Under the pieces are notes generated by a model that searched no databases, was not told the origin of the DNA, and saw only the letters and a program-made list of their open reading frames with translations. 64,000 bases of DNA from JACKJK01 sp046159835 (GTDB taxonomy: Bacteria; Pseudomonadota; Alphaproteobacteria; Rhizobiales; Tepidamorphaceae): positions 124,001 through 188,000 of the forward strand of contig NZ_JBJXCY010000001.1 in NCBI RefSeq assembly GCF_046159835.1, in the 5' to 3' direction. Positions 15,984-29,065 of this stretch are shown in pieces; the stretch's first letter is position 1, and each line of letters starts with the position of its first letter. The position numbers and the translations under genes are program-made.

Positions 15984-16484
15984 ATGCGATTTCTGAAGAC
16001 AGCTTTGATTGTGGCGTCGATCGCGCTCGCGCCGATCGCCAGTGGGTCCCTTGCGCAGGCGCAGGATGCCGAGCGCATGGCTGCGGCGCAGAAATACCTG
16101 GAGACGCCGACGGTTCAGAAGATGATGAGCGACATGCTGTCTCCGCAATATGTGAGCGCGATGCTGCAGCAGATGCAGGTTTCCGCCAACGTGACGGATG
16201 AGCAGCGCGACAAGCTTGCGAAGATACTCAGCGAGGAGTTTGCCAAGATTCGTCCGCAGATGGAGCGCGTCATGCTGGAATCGACCGCGGCGAACTTCAC
16301 CGTGAACGAGATCGAGGCGCTGACGGCCTTCTACAGTTCCGAGGAAGGCGCCGCCATTGCCGAGAAGATGCAGCCCTACATGGCGCAGGCCATGCAGCAG
16401 ATCATTCCGCTCATGCAGTCCATGCAGCAGAGTTTTATACAGCGCGTGCAGGCCGAGATGGGCGAATCCTCCGAAGGCAAGTAG
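15984..16484 (+). CDS. DUF2059 exported protein
   Basis: This 166-residue protein has a signal peptide (MRFLKTALIVASIALAPIAS, cleavage after LAQAQ). A helical DUF2059 domain follows, with VMLESTAANFTVNEIEALTA and FYSSEEGAAIAEKMQPYMAQ, including the conserved FYxSxxGxA pattern. Function is unknown; the family is periplasmic and widespread in alphaproteobacteria. The start at 15984 is set by the signal peptide. It is followed after 38 bp by a small membrane protein gene on the same strand. Confidence 0.85.
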   Translation: MRFLKTALIVASIALAPIASGSLAQAQDAERMAAAQKYLETPTVQKMMSDMLSPQYVSAMLQQMQVSANVTDEQRDKLAKILSEEFAKIRPQMERVMLESTAANFTVNEIEALTAFYSSEEGAAIAEKMQPYMAQAMQQIIPLMQSMQQSFIQRVQAEMGESSEGK

Positions 16485-16522
16485 AACGCCCCCTATTGGC
16501 AGCCTGAGCGGGAGTTTGGCCG

Positions 16523-16810
16523 GTGAGCGACCAGGTGATGACAATTGTGATGAGCGCTGCAGCCGGCATCGGCGCAATCATCGCGTTTATCGCAGCAATC
16601 GTGACATCCTATGAGATCGAGCGTCGCAGCGACGGCAAGATCATGCGATACGGCGTGCCGCGCTACACGAACATGGTCCGCACGGCCATCGCGGGCCCAA
16701 GCGTCGCCAAGGACGAGGAAACGCGGGAACTTGTCAAGAAGCTGCGGATGCGGCTGCTGTTCGTCTTCGCGCTGATGGCGCTGCTTGCCCTGACGACGCT
16801 GCAATATTAG
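16523..16810 (+). CDS. small two-helix membrane protein, unknown function
   Basis: This 95-residue protein has hydrophobic segments at residues about 8-28 (SAAAGIGAIIAFIAAIVTSY) and 74-92 (LRMRLLFVFALMALLALTTL). A basic loop between them includes PRYTNMVRTAIAGPSVAKDE. The start is GTG. I recognise no family. It follows the DUF2059 gene closely and may be cotranscribed. The reading frame is supported by high-GC third positions and by the clean topology. Confidence 0.6.
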   Translation: MSDQVMTIVMSAAAGIGAIIAFIAAIVTSYEIERRSDGKIMRYGVPRYTNMVRTAIAGPSVAKDEETRELVKKLRMRLLFVFALMALLALTTLQY

Positions 16811-16874
16811 TCGGCTCAGAGAATGTGATCGCGTGCGGCACAGGGCTCGAACAGCAAGCTGAATATGCTGGAGT

Positions 16875-16993
16875 GCAGCATGAATTTATGCTGCGCAACA
16901 GGGGTGCAGCATTTCGCAGGCCATGCTGCGCGGTAAGGTATTGATCTGCTGGCGTTATCTCCGGCCCAGTCGGGGTGGTCCGAGGCGCAGCAT
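16875..16993. repeat. repeated GCAGCAT / ATGCTGC inverted motifs
   Basis: In a convergent gap of 183 bp, GCAGCAT and ATGCTGC occur as two inverted pairs (16875-16881 with 16888-16894, spacer GAATTT; 16906-16912 with 16923-16929). A further GCAGCAT lies at 16987-16993, touching the SDR stop codon. A partial copy (ATGCTGG) lies at 16865-16871. The first pair forms a perfect 20-bp palindrome-like hairpin. This may be a terminator or repeat region, or a regulator site. Confidence 0.6.
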
Positions 16994-17788
16994 TCAGCCC
17001 ATGAACTGACCGCCATTCACCTCGATCACCTGTCCTGTCACGTAGCCGGAAAGGGCCGGCGCGGCGAGGAACAGGTAGGTGCCCGTGCAGTCGCCGACGG
17101 TGCCAAGTCGTTGCAGGGGAATCGCCCTGGCGGTCGCGGCAAGTTTCTCAGCGCTCGAGTAGCGGGAATGGAAGTCGGTGTCGATTGTGCCGGGTGATAC
17201 CGCATTGACGCGGATGCCGCGCGGGGCAAGCTCGCGGGCAAGGCTCCGGGCATAGGTCGACACAAAGGCTTTCGATGCCGAATAGACGGACGATCCGGGG
17301 CTGCCGCCCGTCCGCGCGGAAATCGAACTTGTGAAGATCACGGATGCGCCGTCGGCGAGGTTGTCCAGCAGTGCCGAGGTGAGCAGAACCGTCGATCCGG
17401 CGTTCAACCGGTTCACCTTGTCGAAATGAGCCGCCGTCATCTCCCCGGTCATGACGCGGCCATGCATCGTGCCGGCATTGTGAATGAAGACGTCGACGCG
17501 CGGCATGGCCGCAGAGATATCAGCGGCCAGCCGTGCCGTGTCGCTCTCGTCTTCGAGATCGGCATCGAGAATTGTCAGGCGCGCTGCGTCCTCCGCATCG
17601 AGGCCAGCAACAAGCGGATCGCTGTCCTTGGCCGGATCGACCCCGCAATGCGCACACACGCGCGCGCCGAGATGAAGGAATGCGCGGGCGACGCCGGCCC
17701 CGATGCCGCGCCGCGCGCCGGTGATCGCAACATCGACCCCGGCGAAGGCGTTTTGCCGAAACAGATCCGTCACTTTGCCCCGGTCCAT
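16994..17788 (-). CDS. short-chain dehydrogenase/reductase (SDR)
   Basis: The 264-residue enzyme has the classical SDR elements: cofactor motif ITGARRGIGAGVARAF, HNAG, the catalytic serine (FTSSISART), YSASK (Tyr and Lys) and RVNAVSPGTIDTDF. It would be an NAD(P)-dependent oxidoreductase of a sugar or polyol-like alcohol. It is divergent from glpR with only 83 bp between, so GlpR could regulate it as well. The C terminus IEVNGGQFMG is normal for the family. The substrate is not readable from sequence. Confidence 0.88.
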   Translation of the reverse strand: MDRGKVTDLFRQNAFAGVDVAITGARRGIGAGVARAFLHLGARVCAHCGVDPAKDSDPLVAGLDAEDAARLTILDADLEDESDTARLAADISAAMPRVDVFIHNAGTMHGRVMTGEMTAAHFDKVNRLNAGSTVLLTSALLDNLADGASVIFTSSISARTGGSPGSSVYSASKAFVSTYARSLARELAPRGIRVNAVSPGTIDTDFHSRYSSAEKLAATARAIPLQRLGTVGDCTGTYLFLAAPALSGYVTGQVIEVNGGQFMG

Positions 17789-17824
17789 GCTGTCATGCCT
17801 CCCGATCCTGCTGACAGGATGCCC

Positions 17825-17864
17825 GCTTTCGACTAGTTTCGATATCCCTGAAAAGCGAAAACGA
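17825..17864. promoter_or_regulatory. candidate GlpR/DeoR operator region upstream of glpR
   Basis: TTTCGACTAGTTTCGATAT and the inverted AAAAGCGAAAACGA (17851-17864) crowd the 83-bp gap between the SDR gene and glpR. TTCGATAT (17838-17845) recurs at 18691-18698 ahead of glpD and resembles the half-site of the E. coli GlpR operator. Assignment to GlpR is inference. Confidence 0.45.
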
Positions 17865-17871
17865 CACGACC

Positions 17872-18648
17872 ATGCTGATCGAACGCCAACAGACGATCCT
17901 CGAAAAGGCCCGCCAGCAGGGGCGCGTCAGCGTCGATGAGCTTGCCGAAGAGTTCGAGGTGTCGCCGCAGACGATCCGCAAGGACCTGAACGAGCTCTGC
18001 AACCAGCGGCTCCTGTTCCGGGTTCATGGCGGCGCCATGATCGCGCCGTCGCGCGAGAACATGGGATACGAGGCGCGACGCACGCTCGCGCGGTCGGAAA
18101 AGCTTGCCATTGCCGAGCGTGCCGCCGCGATCATCCCGGATTCCGCATCGCTCTTCATCAATATCGGCACGACGACGGAAGCCGTCGCGGATGCGCTCGT
18201 GCGTCACTCCGGGCTGATGGTCATCACCAACAACATCAATGTCGCCAATTCCCTGCGGATTTACCCCGGCATGGAAGTGGTCGTGGCTGGCGGCGTCGTG
18301 CGCAAGGCGGACGGCGGCATCGTTGGCGAGGCGGCCGTCGATTTCATCCGCCAGTTCAAGGTGGACTTCGCGGTGATCGGCGTCTCCGCAATCGATTCCG
18401 ACGGCGCGCTGCTCGACTACGACTTTCGCGAGGTGAAGGTTGCGCAGGCGATCATCGCCAACGCGCGCCACGTCATCCTGGTGGCGGACTGCAGCAAGCT
18501 GGAACGCCGCGCGCCCGTGCGCATCGGCCATATCTCGCAGGTCCACAGCTTCGTTACGGATCGCTGCCCGGACGAGAACCTGCGCGCGATCTGCGCGGAA
18601 TCGGAAGTCGACCTCATCGAGGTCATGTCGGAGACGGACGCGGAATAG
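17872..18648 (+). CDS. glpR: DeoR-family glycerol-3-phosphate regulon repressor GlpR
   Basis: The 258-residue regulator has an N-terminal DeoR helix-turn-helix (residues 6-57, QTILEKARQQGRVSVDELAE, then VSPQTIRKDLNELC). Its C-terminal sugar-phosphate-sensing domain contains INIGTTTEAVADAL and the DYDFREVKVAQA stretch. GlpR proteins repress glycerol genes and are released by glycerol-3-phosphate. It lies directly upstream of glpD and the glycerol importer genes, which identifies its role. A stop-to-start gap of 164 bp before glpD holds its own promoter region. Confidence in the family is high; the effector is by analogy. Confidence 0.9.
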   Translation: MLIERQQTILEKARQQGRVSVDELAEEFEVSPQTIRKDLNELCNQRLLFRVHGGAMIAPSRENMGYEARRTLARSEKLAIAERAAAIIPDSASLFINIGTTTEAVADALVRHSGLMVITNNINVANSLRIYPGMEVVVAGGVVRKADGGIVGEAAVDFIRQFKVDFAVIGVSAIDSDGALLDYDFREVKVAQAIIANARHVILVADCSKLERRAPVRIGHISQVHSFVTDRCPDENLRAICAESEVDLIEVMSETDAE

Positions 18649-18663
18649 CGCGCTCGGTTTCAC

Positions 18664-18700
18664 TTGACTTTCGTTTGCTTCGTAATAGGCTTCGATATTA
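18664..18700 (+). promoter_or_regulatory. candidate GlpR site and promoter region upstream of glpD
   Basis: TTGACT (18664-18669) is followed by TTTCGTTTGCTTCG (18669-18682) and TTCGATAT (18691-18698). The TTTCG-rich, TTCGATAT-containing composition matches the region upstream of glpR, making it the best candidate site for control of the glpD-glpV operon. Confidence 0.45.
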
Positions 18701-18812
18701 ATGATAATTGCTGCAATGCGAAATTACATTCGCAAGTGCAGCATAAGTCTGCGCGCGGTTCGGCGGCTGAAGCTGCACGGCTCAGAATGCGCAGCGGGGA
18801 GGCAGGGCAGGC

Positions 18813-20363
18813 GTGGCGCAAGGCTGCGACATCTTCGTCATTGGCGGCGGCATCAACGGCTGCGGCATCGCGCGCGACGCGGCGGGCCGGGGCTATGACG
18901 TGTGCCTTGCGGAGATGGATGACCTGGCAAGTGGGACCTCCTCCGGCTCCACCAAGCTGGTTCACGGCGGCCTGCGCTATCTTGAGTTCTTCGAGTTCCG
19001 CCTCGTGCGCGAGGCGCTCATGGAGCGCGAACGGCTCTGGGCCAACGCGCCGCACATCATCTGGCCGCTGCGTTTCGTTCTGCCGCACCACTCCGGCCTG
19101 CGTCCGGCCTGGATGCTACGGCTCGGGCTCTTCATGTACGACCATCTCGGCGGCCGGAAGAACCTGCCCGCAACCCGCACCGTGGACCTTGCCAACGGCC
19201 CGCTCGGCGAACCGCTGAAGCAGGACTACCAGCGCGGCTTTGAATATTCCGACTGCTGGGTCGACGATGCCCGCCTCGTGGTGCTGAACGCGCGCGACGC
19301 GGAAAATCGCGGCGCGGAAATACTCGTGCGCCACAAGGTCGTGGGTCTCAAGCCCTCCGGCGACGGGTGGCAGGTCACGGTGCGCGATGCCGAAGGCGGC
19401 GAACGCACGATCGCCGCGCGCTGCGTCATCAATGCCGCCGGTCCGTGGGTCGACGAAGTGCTGCGCGGCGCTGCCGGCCGCAACGGCGCGCACAATGTCC
19501 GGCTCGTAAAGGGCAGCCACGTCGTCGTGCCGAAGATCTACGAGCACGACCGCTGCTACATCTTCCAGAACGCCGACGGGCGCATCCTCTTCGCCATTCC
19601 CTACGAAGACGACTTCACCCTGCTCGGCACCACCGACCGCGATTTCGAGGGCGACCCGGCCGACGCCGCGATCTCCGACGACGAAGCCGCCTATATCTGC
19701 AATGCGGCCTCGGAATATTTCCGCAAGCCCGTCGAGGCGGGCGATGCCGTGTGGACCTATTCCGCCGTGCGCCCACTCTACGACGACGGCGCGAGCAAGG
19801 CGCAGGAAGCCACCCGCGACTACGTGATCGCGCGCGACGAGCAGGCAGCCTCACCGCTGTTCAATGTCTTCGGCGGCAAGATCACCACCTACCGCCGTCT
19901 GGCTGAATCCATGCTGGAGCAGGTGGAGGACGTGATCGGCGCGCGCGGCAGGCCGTGGACGCGGGATGCCGCATTGCCCGGCGGCGACATGCCGCTCGAC
20001 GGCCAGGCGCAACTGGCCGATGAACTGTCGCGCATCTTCCCGTGGCTTGCTCGCGAGATCATTGCCCGCATGGTGCGACAGTACGGCACCGATACGCGCC
20101 AGATGCTGAGCAACGCCAAGTCGCTGGGCGACCTGGGCGAAGAATTTGGCGCCGGGCTCTATGCTCGCGAAGTGGAATGGCTCGTGACCAACGAATGGGC
20201 CCGCACCGCAGAAGATATCCTGTGGCGGCGGACAAAGCTCGGCTTGCGTTTTTCTGCGAGCGAAACTGCGCGGCTGGAAAAATTCGTGCACAATGCTGTC
20301 AAGGAATTGTCCGCACCCGGCAAAGAACCGGGGCGGCGCAAGGCCGGGGATGCGGCGGCATGA
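18813..20363 (+). CDS. glpD: aerobic glycerol-3-phosphate dehydrogenase GlpD
   Basis: The 516-residue flavoprotein oxidises glycerol-3-phosphate to dihydroxyacetone phosphate and passes electrons to quinone at the inner membrane. The N-terminal FAD fold (FVIGGGINGCGIARDAAGRG) is followed by LASGTSSGSTKLVHGGLRYLE, a strict family signature, and by INAAGPWVDEV. Length fits GlpD (about 500 residues). The start is GTG at 18813 with GGGAGG upstream. It leads the glycerol operon; its stop overlaps a 22-codon reading frame that runs into glpS. Confidence 0.95.
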   Translation: MAQGCDIFVIGGGINGCGIARDAAGRGYDVCLAEMDDLASGTSSGSTKLVHGGLRYLEFFEFRLVREALMERERLWANAPHIIWPLRFVLPHHSGLRPAWMLRLGLFMYDHLGGRKNLPATRTVDLANGPLGEPLKQDYQRGFEYSDCWVDDARLVVLNARDAENRGAEILVRHKVVGLKPSGDGWQVTVRDAEGGERTIAARCVINAAGPWVDEVLRGAAGRNGAHNVRLVKGSHVVVPKIYEHDRCYIFQNADGRILFAIPYEDDFTLLGTTDRDFEGDPADAAISDDEAAYICNAASEYFRKPVEAGDAVWTYSAVRPLYDDGASKAQEATRDYVIARDEQAASPLFNVFGGKITTYRRLAESMLEQVEDVIGARGRPWTRDAALPGGDMPLDGQAQLADELSRIFPWLAREIIARMVRQYGTDTRQMLSNAKSLGDLGEEFGAGLYAREVEWLVTNEWARTAEDILWRRTKLGLRFSASETARLEKFVHNAVKELSAPGKEPGRRKAGDAAA

Positions 20364-20428
20364 CGAAACGCGCGAACCAGCGCTTCGCATGCAGCACCTG
20401 GCCGGCCGGGGAGGTGCGCGATGCTTGA
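20360..20428 (+). CDS. 22-residue coupling mini-ORF between glpD and glpS
   Basis: An ATG overlaps the glpD stop (ATGA) and the frame reads MTKRANQRF to GEVRDA, ending at TGA 20426-20428. That stop overlaps the first codons of glpS (ATGCTTGA). Ribosomes leaving glpD could reinitiate and be handed to glpS. It may have no product of its own and could be fortuitous. The glpS ribosome-binding site GGGGAGG lies inside it. Confidence 0.35.
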   Translation: MTKRANQRFACSTWPAGEVRDA

Positions 20429-21506
20429 ATTGCGCAACGTGTCGAAGGTGGTGGGTGAGGACACCCACATCGACGACGTGTCGCTGATGCTGACGGCCGG
20501 CAGCCTGAACGTGCTGCTGGGGCCGACGCTTGCCGGCAAGACGACGCTCATGCGCCTGATGGCAGGGCTGGAGCAGCCCACCAGCGGTCAGGTGCTGGTC
20601 AACGGCACCGACGTTACCGGCTGGCCGGTCCAGAAGCGCAACGTCGCGATGGTCTACCAGCAGTTCATCAATTACCCGACGCTGAGCGTCTACGAGAACA
20701 TCGCGTCTCCCTTGCGGGTTGCCCGTGTCGCCAAGGACGAGATCGACGCGCGTGTTCGCAAGGCCGCCGACCTGATGCAGCTCGGCCCCTATCTTGACCG
20801 CACGCCGCTGAACCTGTCCGGTGGCCAGCAGCAGCGCACCGCGCTCGCCCGCGCGCTGGTGAAGGGTGCGGAACTGGTGCTGCTGGACGAGCCGCTCGCC
20901 AATCTCGACTACAAGCTGCGCGAGGAACTGCGCGCCGAACTGCCGCGCATCTTTGCCGAATCCGGCGCGGTCTTCGTCTACGCGACGACCGAGCCGTCGG
21001 AAGCGCTGCTTCTGGGCGGCAACACCGCGACCTTGCACCACGGTGCGGTGACCCAGTTCGGGCCGACCATCGAGGTCTACCGAAACCCGGTCGACCTCAC
21101 GACCGCGCGCACCTTCTCCGATCCGCCGATCAACACCGCGAAGGTGGAAAAGAGTGGCGCAACGCTCTCGTTTGCCGATGCCGCAGGCGGTGCGAGCGTC
21201 CCCGCAGGCAGCGATCTGCCGGACGGCACCTACACGGTCGCCTTCCAGCCGCACCACCTGCTGCGGCGCGACCCCGGACGCGGGGCGCTGAAGTTCACCG
21301 GCACGGTCGCCGTCACCGAAATCACCGGGTCGGAAAGCTTCATCCACCTCGATGTTGGCGATGCGCGCTGGGTGTCGCTGGTCCACGGCGTGCACAACCA
21401 CCCCGTTGGCGAGACCATCGACGTCTGGGTCGATCCCGCCCGCTTCATGTTCTTCTCGGCCGATGGCGACCTCGCGCGCCCGGCCGAGCAACCGGCAGCG
21501 GCTTGA
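20421..21506 (+). CDS. glpS: glycerol ABC transporter ATP-binding protein GlpS
   Basis: The 361-residue ABC ATPase has Walker A GPTLAGKTTLMRLMAG, the Q-loop MVYQQFINYP, the signature LSGGQQQRTALARAL, Walker B LVLLDEPLANLD and a C-terminal MalK-like regulatory domain (residues about 240-360). In the glycerol importer first described in Rhizobium (GlpSTPQV), two different ATPases pair, and GlpS is one. The alanine in the Walker A (TLAGKT) is a known peculiarity of this family. GGGGAGG precedes the ATG. glpT follows after 11 bp. Confidence 0.93.
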   Translation: MLELRNVSKVVGEDTHIDDVSLMLTAGSLNVLLGPTLAGKTTLMRLMAGLEQPTSGQVLVNGTDVTGWPVQKRNVAMVYQQFINYPTLSVYENIASPLRVARVAKDEIDARVRKAADLMQLGPYLDRTPLNLSGGQQQRTALARALVKGAELVLLDEPLANLDYKLREELRAELPRIFAESGAVFVYATTEPSEALLLGGNTATLHHGAVTQFGPTIEVYRNPVDLTTARTFSDPPINTAKVEKSGATLSFADAAGGASVPAGSDLPDGTYTVAFQPHHLLRRDPGRGALKFTGTVAVTEITGSESFIHLDVGDARWVSLVHGVHNHPVGETIDVWVDPARFMFFSADGDLARPAEQPAAA

Positions 21507-21517
21507 GGGAGGGGCGA

Positions 21518-22593
<1,076 letters not shown>

Positions 22594-22597
<4 letters not shown>

Positions 22598-23453
22598 ACA
22601 AGACATGGAACAACAAGGCCTGGTTCATGGTCGCCCCGGTCCTGATCCTGGTGGCCTTCAACGCCGTCATTCCGTTGATGACGGTCGTGAACTACTCGGT
22701 GCAGGAGACCTTCGGGAACAACCTGTTCTTCTTCGAAGGGGTGAAGTGGTTCCGTGAGGTCCTCCACTCGGAGCGGTTCCACGCGTCTCTCCTGCGCCAA
22801 TTCTTTTTCACCGGCACAATATTGCTCATCGAAATCCCGCTCGGCGTCATCATTGCGCTGGCCATGCCGCGAAAGGGCATCTGGGTCCCGGTCTGCCTCG
22901 TGCTGATGGCGCTGCCGCTGCTGGTGCCGTGGAACGTGGTCGGCGCGATGTGGAACATCTTCGCGCTGCCAGACATCGGCCTGATGGGCTACGTCATCAA
23001 CGCGCTCGGCATCGATTTCAACTTCACGCGCCAGCCGGTCTCGGCCTGGTTCACCGTCATCATCATGGACGTGTGGCACTGGACCTCGCTGGTCGTGTTG
23101 CTGGCCTATGCGGGTCTTCGCTCGATCCCCGATGCCTACTACCAGGCAGCGCGCATCGACTCCGCATCGCGCTGGGCCGTGTTCCGGCATATCCAGTTGC
23201 CGAAGATGAAGCGCGTGCTGACCATCGCCGTGCTGCTGCGCTTCATGGACTCGTTCATGATCTACACCGAACCCTTCGTGCTGACCGGCGGCGGGCCGGG
23301 CAACACGACGACCATTCTGTCCATTGACCTGGTGAAGGCAGCGCTTGGCGAGTTCAATCTCGGCATCGCTGCGGCCATGAGCATCATCTACTTCCTGATG
23401 ACGCTGCTTGTGTGCTGGGTCTTCTACTCGGTGATGATGCGGGGAGAAGACGA

Positions 23454-23457
<4 letters not shown>
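22594..23457 (+). CDS. glpP: glycerol ABC transporter permease GlpP
   Basis: This 287-residue inner-membrane permease of the MalF type has six predicted helices. The EAA loop lies in YYQAARIDSASRWAVFRHIQ, which couples to the ATPases. VGAMWNIFALPDIGLMGYVI and LTGGGPGNTTTILSIDLVK are typical of carbohydrate-type permeases. It starts inside the glpT stop (ATGA) and overlaps glpQ the same way, showing tight translational coupling. Together with GlpQ it forms the glycerol channel. Confidence 0.93.
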
Positions 23458-24253
<796 letters not shown>

Positions 24254-24254
<1 letters not shown>

Positions 24255-24802
24255 TGGCTAGTAGCACTATTCAACTCAGCGATTGGATTGGCCTTTACGC
24301 AGCTCTATTGTCGACCGCTCTCGCTTTAGTCGGAGCGGTGAGGTGGTTACTTGCTGGTCCAAAACTAGCCGTCACCGTTTTCAATCCTCTCGAGACCAGT
24401 ATGGGAGGAAATAGCTCGTTTCTTTGCATAGTAACGAATTCAGGGAGCACTCCAACAGTTGTCCAAAGTCTGGATGTGTCATTTCGAACAGCTCGATGGT
24501 TTTGGGGGAAAGAGATCGGAAAGGCGGAGTTCAACGAAGGCTCTAACTGGAAACCGTCGGTTAAATTGGTTCCGGTGGAAAACAAGGTCAATACGTTCCG
24601 CGAAGAGCCAAACGTAATTCAACCGGGCGAAGAGATTCGCGCACCGGCCAGGGCCGTCCAAGAATACGACCCACACACTCATTGGATTCGAGTTGCTGCG
24701 ACACCCCGAAACTGCCGATGGAAGTTTGTCGGCTGGGCCGCTCCGTCCCGAATGAACTTGTCGGATTCCTCCACCAATATTGAGGGAGGAAGCAATGTTT
24801 GA
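24254..24802 (+). CDS. AT-richer orphan protein inserted in the glycerol operon
   Basis: The 182-residue protein has one N-terminal hydrophobic helix (IGLYAALLSTALALVGAVRW). A strand-rich domain follows with FLCIVTNSGSTPTVVQSLDV, suggesting an Ig-like fold anchored to the membrane. I recognise no named family. Base use differs from its neighbours: the line 24421-24480 is 27/60 G+C, against 39/60 at 24061-24120 in glpQ, and codons such as AGT, TTA and AAT are frequent. It overlaps glpQ at its start and the DUF2160 gene at its stop (ATGTTTGA). It is probably a horizontally acquired gene captured by the operon; its relation to glycerol uptake is unknown. Confidence 0.75.
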
Positions 24803-25079
24803 CCTCTCATGGATGGCATGGACGTGGCAGACGGTGTCGTTCTTCGCCGTCATCGCGCTGCTCATCTCCGGCATGGCCGTGTGGGAATGGGCGCGTCCGG
24901 GCGGTGCCCCGCGCGACGGCGTCCTCGGCCTGCACACCACGCGCGGCGACCGGCTCTTCGTGTCGCTGCTTGGCAGCGCCTACATCCACCTCGCTTGGCT
25001 TGCCTTCGCGGCCGGCCCGCTGTGGTGGGCAACCGTGATTTCGCTGGTCTTCGCCGTGGTGGTTTTCCGCTGGGTGTAA
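24795..25079 (+). CDS. DUF2160 small membrane protein of the glycerol operon
   Basis: The 94-residue protein is almost entirely hydrophobic, with about three helices (WQTVSFFAVIALLISGMAV, then YIHLAWLAFAAGPLWW and TVISLVFAVVVFRWV). A loop carrying LGLHTTRGDRLFVSLLG joins the first two. This matches the DUF2160 family, found almost only next to GlpSTPQV, where it is presumed to be an accessory membrane subunit. GGGAGGA lies just upstream, inside the end of the orphan gene. Its role has not been established. Confidence 0.88.
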   Translation: MFDLSWMAWTWQTVSFFAVIALLISGMAVWEWARPGGAPRDGVLGLHTTRGDRLFVSLLGSAYIHLAWLAFAAGPLWWATVISLVFAVVVFRWV

Positions 25080-25171
25080 GGCGAGGGAAGAAAACCGGGG
25101 CGGGCAACCGACATGCCCGTTCCGAAAATCCGCTCCGGAGCAAATTGCGGGTTCCGGGCCGCGGGCAAGAA

Positions 25172-25187
25172 CACGGGTACACCCGTG
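25172..25187 (+). repeat. hairpin upstream of glpV
   Basis: CACGGGT and ACCCGTG are perfect arms with only AC between them, inside the 137-bp gap ahead of glpV. Such hairpins between permease and binding-protein genes can act as processing or stability points that raise binding-protein levels. This one has no T-run. Confidence 0.35.
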
Positions 25188-25216
25188 AGCCAAGACCGCA
25201 ACGGGAGGAAGCTGAA

Positions 25217-26953
<1,737 letters not shown>

Positions 26954-26980
26954 TCGGCTTAAGCGCTGATCGAGGACAAG

Positions 26981-27008
26981 GGCCGTCGCCGGAGAACCGG
27001 CGGCGGCC
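26981..27008 (+). terminator. hairpin after glpV
   Basis: GGCCGTCGCCGG and CCGGCGGCGGCC form a 12-bp stem (one G-T pair) around AGAA, 27 bp after the glpV stop. It is followed by ATTTCATG rather than a T-run, so it may be a weak terminator or a 3'-end stabiliser between convergent genes. Confidence 0.55.
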
Positions 27009-27024
27009 ATTTCATGTGAGGTGT

Positions 27025-27471
27025 TCAGCCGACGGCGGCAACGCCGAGCGCGACGAGGATGTAGCGGGCGGTCTTGGCAAAGGCGACGATGAGGACGAAC
27101 AGCCACAGCGGCGTGCGCATGATGCCCGCGACCACGGTGATGGGATCGCCGATAATGGGTGCCCAAGAGGTCAGCAGCGTCCACACGCCCCAGCGCGAAT
27201 ACCAGCCCTGGAGGCGTTCGAACTTCTCGCGCGAGATCGGGAAGTACTTGTGGCCGAGCCAGTGGCTGAAGAAGCGCCCGAGCACCCAGTTGATGACGGA
27301 GCCGAGCGTGTTGCCGATGGAGGCGACCGTGATCGCCTGCCACACCGGAACGTCGCCGAGCGTCAGCACGCCGACGAGCACCGCTTCCGAGACACCCGGA
27401 ATGAGGGTCGCCGCGCCCAGCGCCGAGAAGAACAGGGCGGCGAGCTCACCCCAGGTTTCGGTGTCGAACAT
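27025..27471 (-). CDS. DedA/VTT-domain membrane protein (YqaA-like)
   Basis: The 148-residue membrane protein contains the VTT/SNARE-associated pattern FSALGAATLIPGVSEAVLVG, SIGNTLGSVINWVLGRFF and TSWAPIIGDPITVVAGIMR. The proline-rich reentrant motif SWAPIIGD is typical. Related DedA proteins move or scramble phospholipids or undecaprenyl-phosphate; this short YqaA-like group is uncharacterised. The start at ATG 27471 was preferred over a TTG one codon upstream. It is convergent with glpV and divergent from glpK. Confidence 0.85.
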   Translation of the reverse strand: MFDTETWGELAALFFSALGAATLIPGVSEAVLVGVLTLGDVPVWQAITVASIGNTLGSVINWVLGRFFSHWLGHKYFPISREKFERLQGWYSRWGVWTLLTSWAPIIGDPITVVAGIMRTPLWLFVLIVAFAKTARYILVALGVAAVG

Positions 27472-27568
27472 CAAGCACGTCGTTTCGTGTGAAGCGGCAA
27501 GGTGATTAACTCAGCAGTTCGGCAGGGCGGGCACGAAGATCCGCTGCAAGGCTGGCGGGAGGTCCACA

Positions 27569-29056
<1,488 letters not shown>

Positions 29057-29065
29057 GGAAACCGA

